In this document: piece after piece, positions 1 through 11,387 of the stretch | How the letters are laid out: every line of letters starts with the position of its first letter | How positions within the stretch are numbered: the stretch's first letter is position 1 | DNA from: Meghimatium bilineatum | Lineage: Eukaryota; Mollusca; Gastropoda; Stylommatophora; Philomycidae | Direction: 5' to 3' | Assembly: GCA_034231615.1 (NCBI GenBank) | Contig: CM067304.1 | Coordinates: forward strand, 20,635,589-20,699,588 | DNA: 64,000 nt | Program-made: the position numbers and the translations under genes | The notes under the pieces: generated by a model | Database searches by the model: none | What the model was told of the DNA's origin: nothing | Seen by the model: only the letters and a program-made list of their open reading frames with translations

Positions 1-735
1 TATGGGCAGCGAACAAAACTAATGTAGAAGTTCTCAAGAGATGCTGGAGTAAAAAGGCAAATTATAGCAGAAATTAGAAGTCGACAATCAAGTTCATAAA
101 GATTTTTAAGGCATCTGATGAGAAATCAAAACGTGAATATTTAGTAACAAACGGAAATAAAATATCAAGGGAGAAGAGACAGAGAAAGACAGAGAGATAA
201 AGAGAGAGACAGACAAAGAGAGAGAAATCTCTGGATGGGTTGCTACTGTGGTACAAAACGATGTCACCATCTGAACGTATTACTCGCAACAACACAAGAA
301 ACAAAGAGTTGTGGAGAAACATAATCGCCTACACCACTTGGTTTGGCACTTGATTAATTGATTGATCTCAGATATAAGCACGTTCCAGACGACGAAATAC
401 GTTCTTTTTTTCATATGTAGTTTTTTTAGAACCACGGTGTTGGTTTAAACCAGTCACCACTTCCCTCTCACAATCCTCATTGATCACCTATTTCGACATG
501 CATGGCAGGTAACATTGTTACTATTCTTTATACCCCTATCGTACATCTGTCGTTTCAATCTCCATAATAATGTTTTTATCCTCTGTGAGTAGGTCTTTCT
601 TCTAACAACATTGAATTTTGATAATTGAAGTGTGTATGAAATAAAGTTATGACCCTAACACTGTGTTATCAATGTCAGACATTGACGCTTACTAAAAAAA
701 CCAGAGAAAAAGCTTTCTACGCGAGAAATTAATAA
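1..735. other. Non-genic, AT-rich stretch
   Basis: I see no coding signal here. A purine-rich GA tract lies at about 165-230. The small open frame across 74-322 on the minus strand is the complement of that tract and is not gene-like. Confidence 0.6.
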
Positions 736-737
736 GA

Positions 738-1030
738 GAAGCACCAAAAAGAACAAGCAAAGATCATGTCAGGAATGAAGAGATTACAAGAACTGTTGGA
801 ACATCGTTCGTGGTCAAATATATTGGTGAACACGGACTGAAATGGTTCGGCCACTTAATGAGGATTGACTCTTATTGTCCGAAGACAAGATCATACATCA
901 TGAAAATGGAAACAGCGAGATGTTGAGGGCGACCACAAACAAAGTGGATTGAAGAAGTGACCAACATTCTGTCATGTCACAATATTACAGCACATCAAAC
1001 GTACATCGCCCGATAATCGATCGTCATTCA
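738..1030 (+). pseudogene. Non-LTR retrotransposon fragment, C-terminal end of RT ORF
   Basis: Translation across frames gives DHVRNEEI, then GLKWFGHLMRID, then GRPQTKWIEEV. This is the order seen in the post-RT C-terminal region of many metazoan non-LTR ORF2 proteins (partner-switch segment, KWFGH, GRP-x-x-W). An in-frame TGA before GRPQ and the lack of any RT core show that it is a dead 3' fragment. A related copy with the same RNEEITxT(I/V)GT segment is at 44984-45720. The family-level call is knowledge-based; the exact clade is not determined. Confidence 0.65.
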
Positions 1031-1217
1031 ATCATGCGACACCTTGCAACTTAAGAAGAGAAAAGACAACAGATAGACAGACTCTCACACACACACACGC
1101 AAGCACGTACCCAGGCAGGCAGACAGACCAGAAGGGCAGGCGGGGGACAGAAGGACGGACGGACTGATGGACAGGTAGATAGATACTTTCAGATTGGATG
1201 TCGGCACAAAGTCTTGC

Positions 1218-1415
1218 CTTGTCTTGTCTTACCCATGTGTGTCGCTAGACGTCTTGGGGAGCCAAAGTCTTCTTTCTTTAGCTAACTTTGATCCCTCTGC
1301 CATAGTGCAGCCTTGGTGATCTAGTATTTCTCTGATATCATTTATCCATCTTTTTCTTTGTCTTCCCCTGTTTCTCTTTACAGATAATTTTCCAAAGTGA
1401 CAAAATGTGACCACT
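1218..1415 (-). pseudogene. Non-LTR retrotransposon C-terminal fragment
   Basis: The minus strand encodes KRNRGRQRKRWINDIREI followed by about 30 residues and a stop. The GRQRKRW-x-x-DI pattern is the basic tail of a non-LTR ORF2. No RT core is attached, so this is a 5'-truncated 3' end. A short CA/CAGG simple repeat lies just before it at 1080-1180. Confidence 0.5.
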
Positions 1416-2240
1416 CAAAATCACGAAAAAGTCAAACAGATTAAATTTTAAAGGAAGATATAACTAGTCAGTCCACAAGAATGTATAATTGACCCCAGAA
1501 TCGTATTTAAATTACGAAAACCCATACTCGACCTGATTGGTTATGCAGTAGTTACCCTAATCCGAGGCAGACACCATCAACAGTGTCCACATGTATTGTA
1601 ATTTTGCGCTATAGGTATGTACATATCTCAGTCGCCAGGCAAATTTGTGATTCAATTGTGTTTAATGTTGCATAAATTTACATAAATTGATTCAATAGAA
1701 AATATATGAATAGTAATGGGAATTCAATCCAAACAAATAGAAAAAGTAAATATATGGAGATAAGCTTAAACTAAATCCAGATGCAATAATATTATCTAAC
1801 TCCCTCTTCCTCACTACTCCCCCCCCCCCCAGTGAATGATTTAGTTGTATACCGGAAACATACATTTTAGCAGACGATCACTCCGCAGTTATGGGTATAT
1901 CGATTACACCAACAATGTTTTTTCTCTTTTTTTTATACCCTACTCCCCTCCCCCCTTTAGTCAAATAAACTAAAAAATTAGGGTACCCATCCCATGCGTA
2001 ATTATGGTCAAAATTGTACCAACCAACGGACGATTGTGTCTCTGTCGAAAGCAACAGACCCCCACCCCCCACCCCAATATTTAGTATAAATATTCGGAAA
2101 AAAAACTACCGGTAAATTAATTTGTATGACGTTTTGAACAAAGTTCTCAATTCTAACTATTTTAATTGGTACATAAAAAGAATATTGTTGTCATCAACTT
2201 TTATCAACCCCCCCCCCCCTCCGTCTTCCGCATTTCCGTC
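1416..2240. other. Non-genic AT-rich stretch with poly-C runs
   Basis: No coding or mobile-element signal is recognised. Homopolymer C runs occur at about 1820-1830, 2056-2070 and 2208-2219. Confidence 0.5.
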
Positions 2241-2410
2241 TTCTCAATAATTGTCCATAATACTTACGTAAAACACAAGGTTAAACCGCTCTACAATGAA
2301 CGCTCAGACTATCAGACTATGAGGTATGTATTTGAACAGAATACAGATAACAGTATACACATGTTTCTTAAGATCTTTTTTTTAAAGAAAATACAAGACA
2401 AACAGTGAAC
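2240..2410 (+). repeat. Dispersed repeat R3, copy 1
   Basis: The segment around 2260-2380 (CTTACGTAAAACACAAGG ... ACAGATAACAGTATACA) matches the reverse complement of 12600-12735, showing a dispersed family of unknown class. It begins just after a poly-C run and runs towards the tandem array at 2531. Confidence 0.55.
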
Positions 2411-2530
2411 AAATAGTAATAACAGTAAACAATAATGTCACTATCACAAAAGCGTGCAGACTGCAAATATTTAACGGCAGAGAAATAACAGTCTGCTTGT
2501 TGATTGTCAAACTGATCAATCTTCTGTTCC

Positions 2531-2852
2531 ACGTATTATTGTTATACAGTTTTACGTACTATTGTTTTACGGTTTACGTAAGTATTATTGTTATACAGTT
2601 TTACATACTATTGTTGTACAGTTTACGTAAGTATTATTGTTATACAGTTTTACGTATTATTGTTATACGGTTTACGTAAGTATTAATGTTATACAGTTTT
2701 ACGTACTATTGTTTTACAGTTTACGTAAGTATTAATGTTATACAGTTTTACGTACTATTGTTTTACAGTTTACGTAAGTATTATTGTTATACAGTTTTAC
2801 GTACTATTGTTTTACGGTTTACGTAAGTATTATTGTTATACAGTTTTACAGC
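2531..2852. repeat. 49-bp minisatellite containing TTACGTAA palindromes
   Basis: About six copies of a roughly 49-bp unit are present, with half-units built on TATACAGTTTTACGTA and GTTTACGTAAGTATTATTG. Each unit has a TTACGTAA-type palindrome. The reading frames across it are by-products of the repeat. Confidence 0.85.
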
Positions 2853-3129
2853 AGTCTCTAATTTTGTTGATTGTCAACAATTGTCTAATGTTTTTCATCA
2901 ACCCCCCCCCCCCCCATACATGGTAGACATAATTTGTCGATAGCCCGTAGTGGTTATTTTATTATGTTAAAGATGTGTGGTGTCGTGAGGTCATGTTTAT
3001 AAGGTGATTCCTTCTCAGGCATGGGACTTCGGCATGCTTCTTCCATAGATAGCTAGATATATAGATGGATGTAACACACGTCACACTTAAGGTTGGGGAG
3101 AGCTCCTTAGGGTTGTTCCATTTTTAAAC
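2853..3129. other. Short non-genic spacer with poly-C run
   Basis: A poly-C run lies at 2901-2915, preceded by ATCAA as in the run at 2208. Nothing else is recognised. Confidence 0.4.
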
Positions 3130-3405
3130 TGTTTCTGCGTTTGTGGTCTAACTCCTGCAGATTAGCAGAATGTAGATATGAAAATGGATTACGCTTTATC
3201 ATGGCTTACATCTTTATCGCGATACCTGTGCTTTTCTGCCTGACACATCCGACTTCAGCATGGCTTCTCGATCACTTTGACCCTGTGATGAGGCAGCCAT
3301 CACCCCCTCCCACATAACCACATAGTCGCCTCTTATGACATGCGGGGAAGTTAAACTGTGTAGCTATTTTATTTTTTGTCGCCTTCCAGAACGCGGCAAC
3401 TTCTC
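3130..3405 (-). repeat. Diverged copy of SINE-like repeat R1
   Basis: It shares ordered blocks with the R1 copies at 13650, 25768 and 63492: AACTCCTGCAGATTAGCAG, CCTGACACATCCGACTTCAG, a GCCTCTTATGACATGCGGGG block, and GTAGCTATT near the end. It has many substitutions and is an old copy. Confidence 0.65.
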
Positions 3406-3619
3406 AATATAATAATTACAGAATATTCGTTTTTCCGGCAAATTTTTCTGCGCACTGATATCCTGCAGAGTTACTTATCTTGTTATTTCGGATTTTCTCC
3501 CTTGCTTTACATAACACGACATGATCCATCGAAACAGCAAATATAATTGACGATATGTGGTTCAACCATAGACATATAGATATAAGAAAAAGAGATGAAA
3601 CGAGTTTGTAAAACGTCAC

Positions 3620-4080
3620 AAAAAGTGTCGGTTGTTACCAAAAATAGCCGAGATTTCAGGTACAATATTTGCCAATTTCATCTTCGGAAAATCCATGTGT
3701 GCTGATCTCACACAGCGTCACTCCTCTAGACTGATCCTTGGTCTTTTTATGCACGTTTTGTGTTGTCAGCCAAAGAAAAGCACGGAAAAGTAGGTTTATA
3801 TCAAGACAAGTGACGTTGCATAAGATAAACTGGGAAAATTACCGTGAAGGACTTCTGTTCTAGCATTTACTAGTGAGAATTGGTTTAACACGAGATATCT
3901 CGAAAGAAATATCAATCAAGTGTGATGTGTTTCTTTCCCTCGTATTTAGATGTCTGTGGACTAGAATCCCAGGACTATATACAAACAAGTAGTTGGGAAA
4001 TACTGTTCGTGAAATCCTGGCCATTTTTTGTAACAACCGACCTTTTTTGTGACACACTTACAACGTGCACATATATATAT
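3620..4080. repeat. Dispersed repeat R5, copy 1
   Basis: GTCGGTTGTTACCAAAAA at one end and GTAACAACCGACC at the other form an imperfect inverted pair. The internal segment (AACACGAGA ... GTGTGATGTGTTTCT ... TAGATGTCTGT) is diverged from 5938-6080. The open frames on either strand are not conserved and are not called genes. Confidence 0.5.
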
Positions 4081-4237
4081 CTAAATGCCCGGATCCATAG
4101 CGGAGAACTTGCAACGACGTAGCCAACCTTACACCGAACCTCCCTAGACAGCTCCTACAACATGCATGACAGACTTCAATGCTACCTTTTCTTTGCTAAT
4201 TTTTCAGATCTCGTCAACGCACATCGATATAATTGTG

Positions 4238-4400
4238 TTGGCATTCGTTCTCAAACTCCCACCGTCGGATCTTTCTTACAGCGGAATAATCAATCCACCA
4301 TATGTCTAGTAGGATCTAGTTCGAGGAACTCAAATACAATATATCAACGGCGTGTTTTTTTTTTGCCACACTAATCCAACACATCCGATTTCAACAATGT
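4238..4400 (-). repeat. Short-variant R1-like repeat (R1s)
   Basis: It carries GCATTCGTTCTCAAACTCCC, a GTAGGATCTAGTTC block and CCAACACATCCGATTTCA in the same order as the R1s copies at 30318, 33611, 35388, 41235 and 49978. Confidence 0.55.
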
Positions 4401-4442
4401 CGAAATAAATGATAATGCTATAACAACCTTCATTGTTTAGAG

Positions 4443-4926
4443 CAGGGGTCGGCAACCTATGGCACGCGTACCACACTTGGCACGCCAAGCAATTTCAAAT
4501 GGCACGCAGACTCTTCACGTTTCCTGTATAAAGTTGATTATAAATCACATGAAAGCAGTGCTAAATCCACAGCACAGTCGCCTAACGCCTGAACATTCAG
4601 AAAATTGTGTCAAACTAAAGTGACAAAGTATGTTGTCGATATTGAGCAACTGGCCAAGACCATGCAAGGGCAATGCGCCCATTATAATAAAAAAGTTATT
4701 TTTTAAAAATTCTTTCAAGAAACTATATTTCTTTGAATGTTGTTTACAACTTTACATATTATTGAATACCACTATAAATTAAGTAATTAAAATATAAAAA
4801 TAAAATATATGGTAAAATAAGAATATTGGCCACGACTTCTATAAAATGATATGAACATCAGTTGGCACTCTGAATAATTTGAAACCTTAAGTTGGCACAC
4901 AGTTAGCAAAAGGTTGCCGACCCCTG
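4443..4926. mobile_element. hAT-like MITE with perfect 16-bp TIRs and 8-bp TSD
   Basis: The left end CAGGGGTCGGCAACCT is the exact reverse complement of the right end AGGTTGCCGACCCCTG. Both ends are flanked by GTTTAGAG (4435-4442 and 4927-4934), an 8-bp target-site duplication. An 8-bp TSD and CAGGGGT-type termini are typical of hAT elements. At 484 bp and with no transposase ORF it is non-autonomous. The intact TSD indicates a complete, fairly recent insertion. Confidence 0.92.
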
Positions 4927-5216
4927 GTTTAGAGTATACATGATATACTCTTGAACTGCCTGATGAAGATCTCAATTTGTAATCGATGTCCATGTTGAAA
5001 TTTTCTGATTTCGTTAATTGGCGTCCTAGACGTAAATATCTCGATCAATAACCGCCTCATAATTGTTTCTTCAAGATCATATTCTGCATGAACGAGCTCC
5101 ACCAAGTCTTTCATGCATGTCCACTTCACTGGAAAGCAGTTAGCCTACCTAGTATGACATCATAAGACATAATGAATTCTGTACGTCCATATCCACCTAC
5201 AGGTATTTTTCTAGAG

Positions 5217-5262
5217 CAGGGGTTCTCAACCTTTTCATACAGCGAGCAACCCAAAATAACGA
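5217..5262 (+). mobile_element. Isolated hAT-type terminus
   Basis: CAGGGGTTCTCAACCTTTT resembles a hAT 5' terminus. I could not find the complementary right end (AGGTTGAGAACCCCTG) downstream, so this is a truncated remnant. Confidence 0.4.
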
Positions 5263-5345
5263 ATAAAACAGTTGTATATATCAAGATAGGTGATGCTGTA
5301 TTAGGTCGTGATCTTTCGACAGTACTATAAGAATTCTCGGCGCAA

Positions 5346-5666
5346 CTAAGTTTTAGTTCTTCACTGTGAATTTTGTTCTAGTTTCGAGGTATTACTTAAC
5401 CTTTACAGTTTGATTAGTAGAATTTGTATTTAAAATTAAGGTATATTAATTGAAAAGGCTTATTAATTTGGAATTAGTATTTAGATTAGGGTGAGGGATT
5501 AGGGTTAGAATTAGTTATAAATTAAGAAATAAATTACTTTAAAAAATATTTATTTCATGTAGAAACTGGACATGCGCAGTCCGGGGAAATCTATGACGCT
5601 AGTTAGTTAAAAATGTAATCAGCGTGCTACTTATAGCACAGTCAAGAGTTAATCCGTAGTTTTACG
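5346..5666 (+). mobile_element. MITE family M2, copy 1
   Basis: The ends carry GTTCTTCACTGTG and its near-complement CACAGTCAAGAGTTAATCC. The interior matches the copies at 23888-24322 and 26269-26597 (TTCGAGGTATTACTTAACC, GGGGAAATCTATGACG, AGTTAAAAATGTAA). There is no ORF. The interior has a GATTAGGG/TTAGGGTTAG patch. Confidence 0.7.
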
Positions 5667-5677
5667 GAACTCTCAAG

Positions 5678-5838
5678 AGAAAGTAAACATGGCTTAAAAG
5701 GCTCATTTTTTATTATTTCCGTGTATTTGTTGGTCGGTCTTAACTTTTTTGGGCAGGTGACTCCAAGTATATAAATAATGACCAATGAAATCATAACAAT
5801 AATCAAATACGTTACGAAAGAAATCATGTTTACTTTCT
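5678..5838. mobile_element. Small MITE-like inverted-repeat element (M3)
   Basis: AGAAAGTAAACATG at 5678-5691 is the exact complement of CATGTTTACTTTCT at 5825-5838. The interior CCAAGTATATAAATAATGAC also occurs in the 61587-61795 MITE, linking the two. No clear TSD is visible. Confidence 0.55.
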
Positions 5839-5919
5839 ATTGTGATATCTATACTGAAGTCAGGCTATGATTAGATGATTAGACAAGCGAACCTGGAGAA
5901 GTACTTGTTATCAAGCTTA

Positions 5920-6160
5920 TAACTAGCGAGAATTGAGTCAACACGAGAAAACCCGAAGGGAATACCCCTTTAGTGTGACGCGTTTCTGACCCGTGTTTCT
6001 AGATGTCTGTTTATCACGAGAAAACCCGATGGGAATACCCCTTTAGTGTGACGCGTTTCTGATCCGTGTTTCTAGATGTATGTTTATTACCAGAAATATT
6101 CCGAGAAAAGTACTTGGTAAATACTGTAAATGAGATCCTGGATGTTTTTAGTAACAACCG
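5920..6160. repeat. Dispersed repeat R5, copy 2, with internal 70-bp duplication
   Basis: The block from AACACGAGAAAACCCGA to TTTCTAGATGT is repeated twice in tandem, starting at about 5941 and 6014. It is followed by a segment matching 3965-4045 and ending in GTAACAACCGACC. Confidence 0.6.
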
Positions 6161-6472
6161 ACCCTTTCTCTCATTAACGTGGATAATAACACTTTCTCTC
6201 ATTAACGTGGATAATAATACTTTCTCTCATTAACGTGGATAATAACCCTTTCTCTCATTACCGTGGATAATAACACTTTCTCTCATTAACGTGGATAATA
6301 ACACTTTCTCTCATTAACGTGAATAATAACACTTTCTCTCATTAACGTGGATAATAACACTTTCTCTCATTAACGTGGACAATAACACTTTGTCTCATTA
6401 ACGTGGATAATAACACTTTCTCTCATTAACGTGGATAATAACACTTTGTCTCATTAACGTGGATAATAACTC
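6160..6472. repeat. 28-bp minisatellite
   Basis: About 11 near-identical copies of a 28-bp unit (TTTCTCTCATTAACGTGG plus ATAATAACAC) are present. It starts inside the end of repeat R5, whose last bases (CTTTCTCTCATTAACG) match the unit, so the array probably expanded from that sequence. Confidence 0.9.
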
Positions 6473-6509
6473 TTTTTGTTACTGTTTATACAACAGAGTT
6501 AGTCGATCC

Positions 6510-6870
6510 GTCACATGATGATGATGATGACCATTTATTTATATCCACTGTTAAAAATTTAATTAAGAGTTATGTCCTTAACTGTAAGTTCGCAGATGGG
6601 TAATAAGTCTTATTCTGTCCACAAATGTACGTAACTGTAAGTTCGCAGATGGGTAATAAGTCCTATTCTGGCCGTAAAATGTCCTTTGACAAATCGGGCA
6701 TTGAATGACCACTATAAATGATGCTTGGTCTACTCGTGACTTTCTAGCTACTCTCCGCTGTTAAGCTGCTGCACTTATCTTTTCACAATCGGCACCTTTT
6801 ATTTTTAACTGTAGACTGCATTGTAGCTCTATCTCGTTCGTCGTCTCCCCGCGTATCCTGTTTCGTTTAA
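6510..6870 (-). pseudogene. Non-LTR retrotransposon 3' end (same family as 37700-40085)
   Basis: The segment contains GATGATGACCATTT, TTATGTCCTT, AGTTCGCAGATGG and CTTTCTAGCTACTCTCCGCTG. These match the complement of the ORF end and 3'UTR of the element ending near 40085, and the copy at 62205-62810. A roughly 58-bp internal piece (GTAACTGTAAGTTCGCAGATG...) is duplicated. Only the very 3' end is retained. Confidence 0.6.
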
Positions 6871-7560
6871 CAGACCCTATTTTTATGGTAGTCATTATCG
6901 AGAAGAGTGAGCACACGAGACAGCAGACAGTAGAACACCTCTGAAACAGGACTTCATTAGTTAGTTTTTGATTATTAGTCGGTCATTATTTATAAACTTG
7001 GAGTCACATGACAGATATAGCTAAGGCTGACCAACAAAATTCACGGAAATAATCAAATTCGGCCTTTCATGTCATGTTTACATTTTCTGTATACAAGTTT
7101 TTATACTGTAAACTGGTCATGACTCACATTCCATGCACCGAATGTCTGTAGGAAAACCTTTTTCCATTGGAGTTTAATTTTCGTGGAAAATTGAAACTGA
7201 CTTGCACTAGGGATTTGAATATAACTGGAGAAGTGCAGTGCAGGGTCGATCTCATTCCCTTGTCAGACCTCATTTTGAAATCATTGGTAAGACGAATCGA
7301 GACGACCGGAACCACGTGTAATATAAAGTGTGCGAGAAACATAACATGCAATAAAATGAAAGAGAAATTGAATGTGGAGGTAAAAGTACATTTTGAAAAC
7401 TGGCGTGGTATAACCATCTTTATTGCGCCGTACACACACCCTTCCCCGTGTTCCTTTCTCCCCATAAAGGGGAAAAAATAGTAACATTATTTGTTAAGGT
7501 TTGTCCAACACAGTTTGAATTCAAAAGAGAATCCATGATCATTAGTGTTCGCGAGAACGT
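6871..7560. other. Unassigned stretch
   Basis: Around 6975-7060 there is similarity to the M3 interior (GGTCATTATTTATAAACTTGG). The region 7120-7480 has moderate open frames on both strands (104 and 113 residues) but no domain I recognise, so I do not call a gene. Confidence 0.4.
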
Positions 7561-7561
7561 T

Positions 7562-8102
7562 TTAACTCGTTATTGTAGTCGTAGTTGTAGTTGTTGTGGT
7601 GGGAGTTGGTAATGTAGTAGTAGTAGCGGCTGTATCAGTAGTAGTAGTAATAGTAGTAGTATTTGATGTAGTAGCGTTGGTAGTAGTAGTGGTTGTTGTT
7701 GGTGTAGTAGTAGTATTAGTAGTAGTTTTAGCAGTTGTTGTAGTAACATCCATTGTTTTAATAGTATTGTAGTAATTGTAGTAGTACTTGAAGAAGTAGA
7801 GTAGTACTTATAATTGTATTAGTAATAGTTATAATAGTAGTAATAGTAGCAGTAGTAGTTTAGTAGTAGTAGTATTAGAAAGTGATAGTAGTAGAAGTAT
7901 TAGCAGTATTAGTAATAGTAGCAGTAGTAGCAGCAGCAGTTTAGTAGTAGTAGTTTTTATTGCGGATGTACTAGTAGTAGTAATAGTAGCAGTAGCATTA
8001 GTAGTAGTTGAAGTAGTAGTAGTATGTAATGTATAGATGTATTAATATTAGTAGTTATAGTAGTAATAGTAGTTGTTGTTGTTGTAGTATTGGTATTAGT
8101 AA

Positions 8103-8138
<36 letters not shown>

Positions 8139-8321
8139 AAAGTTGTAGTAGTAGAAGTATTAGCAGTATTAGTAATAGTAGCAGTAGCATTAGTAGTAGT
8201 TGAAGTAGTAGTAGTAGTGTGTAATGTATAGATGTATTAATATTAGTAGTTATAGTAGTAATAATAGAAATAATAGTAGTAATAGTAGCAGTATCAGTGG
8301 TAGTATTAGTAGTAGTAGTAA

Positions 8322-8368
<47 letters not shown>

Positions 8369-8369
8369 A

Positions 8370-8416
<47 letters not shown>

Positions 8417-8456
8417 ATAGTTGTAGTTGTTGTTGTTGTAGTATTGGTATTAGTAA

Positions 8457-8488
<32 letters not shown>

Positions 8489-8590
8489 TGTAATGTATAG
8501 ATGTATTAATATTAGTAGTTATAGTAGTAATAGTAGAAATAATAGTAGTAATAGTAGCAGTATCAGTGGTAGTATTAGTAGTAGTAGTAA

Positions 8591-8634
<44 letters not shown>

Positions 8635-8635
8635 A

Positions 8636-8682
<47 letters not shown>

Positions 8683-8722
8683 ATAGTTGTAGTTGTTGTT
8701 GTTGTAGTATTGGTATTAGTAA

Positions 8723-8758
<36 letters not shown>

Positions 8759-8765
8759 CAGTAGC

Positions 8766-8796
<31 letters not shown>

Positions 8797-8910
8797 ATAG
8801 TAGTTGCTGTTGTAGTATTGGTATTAGTAGTATTAGTAGTTTTAGTAGTAATATTAGCCGTAGAAGTAGTGGTAGTAATATTAGTAGTAGTAGTAGTAAT
8901 AGTAGTTAGT
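7562..8910. repeat. TAG/TTG trinucleotide array with higher-order duplication
   Basis: The stretch is dominated by (TAG)n with TTG, TAA and CAG interruptions. A 50-60 bp marker block beginning GTAATGTATAGATGTATTAA recurs near 8028, 8222 and 8491, showing local segmental duplication of the array. Long serine, valine or threonine frames are by-products. Confidence 0.92.
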
Positions 8911-9055
8911 TTGTGAAGTGGTAGGTTTGCCTCATTTACCCGAGGAACGCACTTTCGACCTAGGAAAGCATTTCCTCTTAGTTATATTAGGGCGTCTGGG
9001 GGCCTTTGTATCTTGTGGCTTAGTTGACTGGTTGACTAGAATCTTTCTGATCAGT

Positions 9056-9485
9056 CAGCTTGTTGCAACTGAGTCTTCTAGCTGAAGTCCCTACTAGGTT
9101 CTTGCAACTGAGTCTTCTAGCTGAAGTCCCTACCAGGTTGTTGCAACTGAGTCTTCTAGCTGAAGTCCCTACCAGGTTGTTGCAACTGAGTCTTCTAGCT
9201 GAAGTCCCTACCAGGTTGTTGCAACTGAGGCTTCTAGCTGAAGTCCCTACCAGGTTGTTGCAACTGAGTCTTCTAGCTGAAGTCCCTACTAGGTTCTTGC
9301 AACCGAGTCTTCTAGCTGAAGTCCCTACCAGGTTGTTGCAACTGAGTCTTCTAGCTGAAGTCCCTACCAGGTTGTTGCAACTGAGTCTTCTAGCTGAAGT
9401 CCCTACCAGGTTCTTGCAACTGAATCTTCTAGCTGAAGTCCCTACCAGGTTGTTGCAACTGAGTCTTCTAGCTGAAGTCCTTAAG
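9056..9485. repeat. 39-bp minisatellite open on both strands
   Basis: Eleven copies of a 39-bp unit (TTGCAACTGAGTCTTCTAGC + TGAAGTCCCTACCAGG + TTG) are present. Because 39 is divisible by 3 the array is open as a 13-residue repeat on both strands (QLSLLAEVPTRLL on plus, NLVGTSARRLSCN on minus). There is no start context, signal peptide or flanking coding sequence, so I treat it as non-coding satellite. A short TAG array follows at 9498-9573. Confidence 0.85.
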
Positions 9486-9579
9486 AGGACTATATTATGG
9501 CTTGTTAGTAGTAGCAGTTGTAGTATTAGTAGTATCATTAATAGTAGCAGTAGTAGTAGTAGTAGTAGTATACACATTG

Positions 9580-10084
9580 CGACCATGAAATAATGAGTCT
9601 GAATAGAATATAAAATGCAAGGAACGATTATTATACCAGTGTTTTTATTCAAAGTAATCCCCTTGACATTGATACAGCGAACAGCGTGATCAACATAATA
9701 CTGGAATGACCCATGAAAGTTCTCTATTTTATTCCTTATATTACTTGTTACCGCCCTTTGGAAGTCATCAATATCCTCAAAGATCAACGAGGCGCCACTT
9801 TATTGATAAATTTAGTCTGGGGAATAGACAGTAATCACGGATGATTTTGGGGGGGGGGGGATTCTGGAGAGTACGATGATCAATGTTTGAGATAATACCC
9901 ATTTTGGGGATTGTGGGTTGGGGAAGGTAAAATTCCCCTGTCTTGTGCTTCAAGGAACCAACAGGCAGTTAGTGAATTCCCGCTTGTCAAATCTCGTTGC
10001 TTGCTAGTTAAACACATTTCTTATTCTACCCTTCAGGTGGCGCAGTTCTACTTGTGCGACACTTAATACCAAATTCTCACAACC
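9580..10084. other. Non-genic spacer
   Basis: A poly-G run lies at 9848-9860. Nothing coding is recognised until the LINE fragment at 10085. Confidence 0.45.
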
Positions 10085-10523
10085 GTATCCTATATACGGT
10101 TATACGGTTATTAAGACTATTATTATCCCATCACTGTGCTATCAGTGCCAAACCTGGACAATGACAGCACACGACAAAATGAAAAATAGTGACAGCAGAA
10201 ATTACATGTCTACGAAGAATACTCGGAGTATCATTAAGAGATAGAATTAGAAACGATAACATCAGATAGAAACAATACCAGTTTTGGAACACATCCAAAG
10301 ACAATAAAACAAGTGGTTTTCACACGCCTCCAGACTACCAACAGACAGTGTGCCACAGATCGCCATGACACAAAGACATAACGGTTATAAAGCCAGAGTC
10401 AGACCATGTAAAAGATGGATCACAGAAATCAAAGATGCCACAGAAACAAGTTTACAAACAGCACACACGAATGCCACCTCCAGAGAACTATATCACCACT
10501 GACGCCCCAAGGCAAACAAGGCA
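10085..10523 (+). pseudogene. 3' fragment of the 17-18.6 kb LINE family
   Basis: It is nearly collinear with 18190-18625: the CCATCACTGTGCTATCAGTG region, TGCCAAACCTGGACAATGAC, CTACGAAGAATACTCGGAGT, and the 3' end ACGCCCCAAGGCAAACAAGG. Small indels break the frame. Its 3' end runs directly into the GATA array at 10526, exactly where the 18.6 kb copy also has GATA units. Confidence 0.9.
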
Positions 10524-10525
10524 AA

Positions 10526-10789
<264 letters not shown>

Positions 10790-10834
10790 TATCATTTATA
10801 GTTGTCTACAATCAACAACTGTATCCTAGATCTT

Positions 10835-11335
10835 TCTTTCTTTTCGCTTTATACCCCTTTATGCCTTGCGGCGTCAGGGGTAGAAGATTTTTATGACCTT
10901 TTTATGTGCTCATTTATAATTCTATTCAGTGCGTCTTTTGTTTCTGTAATCCATCTTTTGCATTGTTTGCGCTTGCTTGTATTCACCGTGTCTGTATAGT
11001 AATGCCTTTTTATGTACTATCTGATAACGGTCTGTAAGTTTATGAAAACCACTTAATCTCCTGTCTTCTAATATAATCCAGGATTGGCATTGTGTTTGTT
11101 AGTCGTCTGATGTTTTCATTTCTGATTCTCTCTTATTGTTACTCCAAGAATTCTACGTAGACAGGTAATTTCTTCTATAAGATCGTTTTATTTGTTTCGT
11201 AGTTCACAAATGTTTGTTGTGTCAGAATAGATGTTTTGTTTACGTTTGATATTTACAGTCTTCTTCTGAGAACTCTGTATTGTTTCATACGAGCAATATT
11301 ACTTAGTGGTATCCTAGATGTATCATTTCTACATT
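10835..11335 (-). pseudogene. Inverted 3' LINE fragment facing the GATA array
   Basis: On the minus strand the 3' end reads CCCCTGACGCCGCAAGGCA, matching the LINE end at 18590-18607. Upstream, blocks such as GTAATCCATCTTTTGCATTG (complement of the KRWIT-type region) and AACCACTTAATCTCC (complement of the IKWFS-like region) match the same ORF. It is frame-broken. Together with 10085-10523 it forms a tail-to-tail pair. Confidence 0.75.
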
Positions 11336-11387
11336 CAGTAGGCGCAGGCCTCGTTTAATGTCTCGTTTAGCCATTCTTATTCTGCAT

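Noticed and set aside
7124..7481. Overlapping 104- and 113-residue open frames
   Set aside because: No recognised domain, both strands open, no splice context or homology I can name.
8224..8916. Long serine-rich and valine-rich open frames
   Set aside because: They are translations of a TAG trinucleotide array and have no independent coding evidence.
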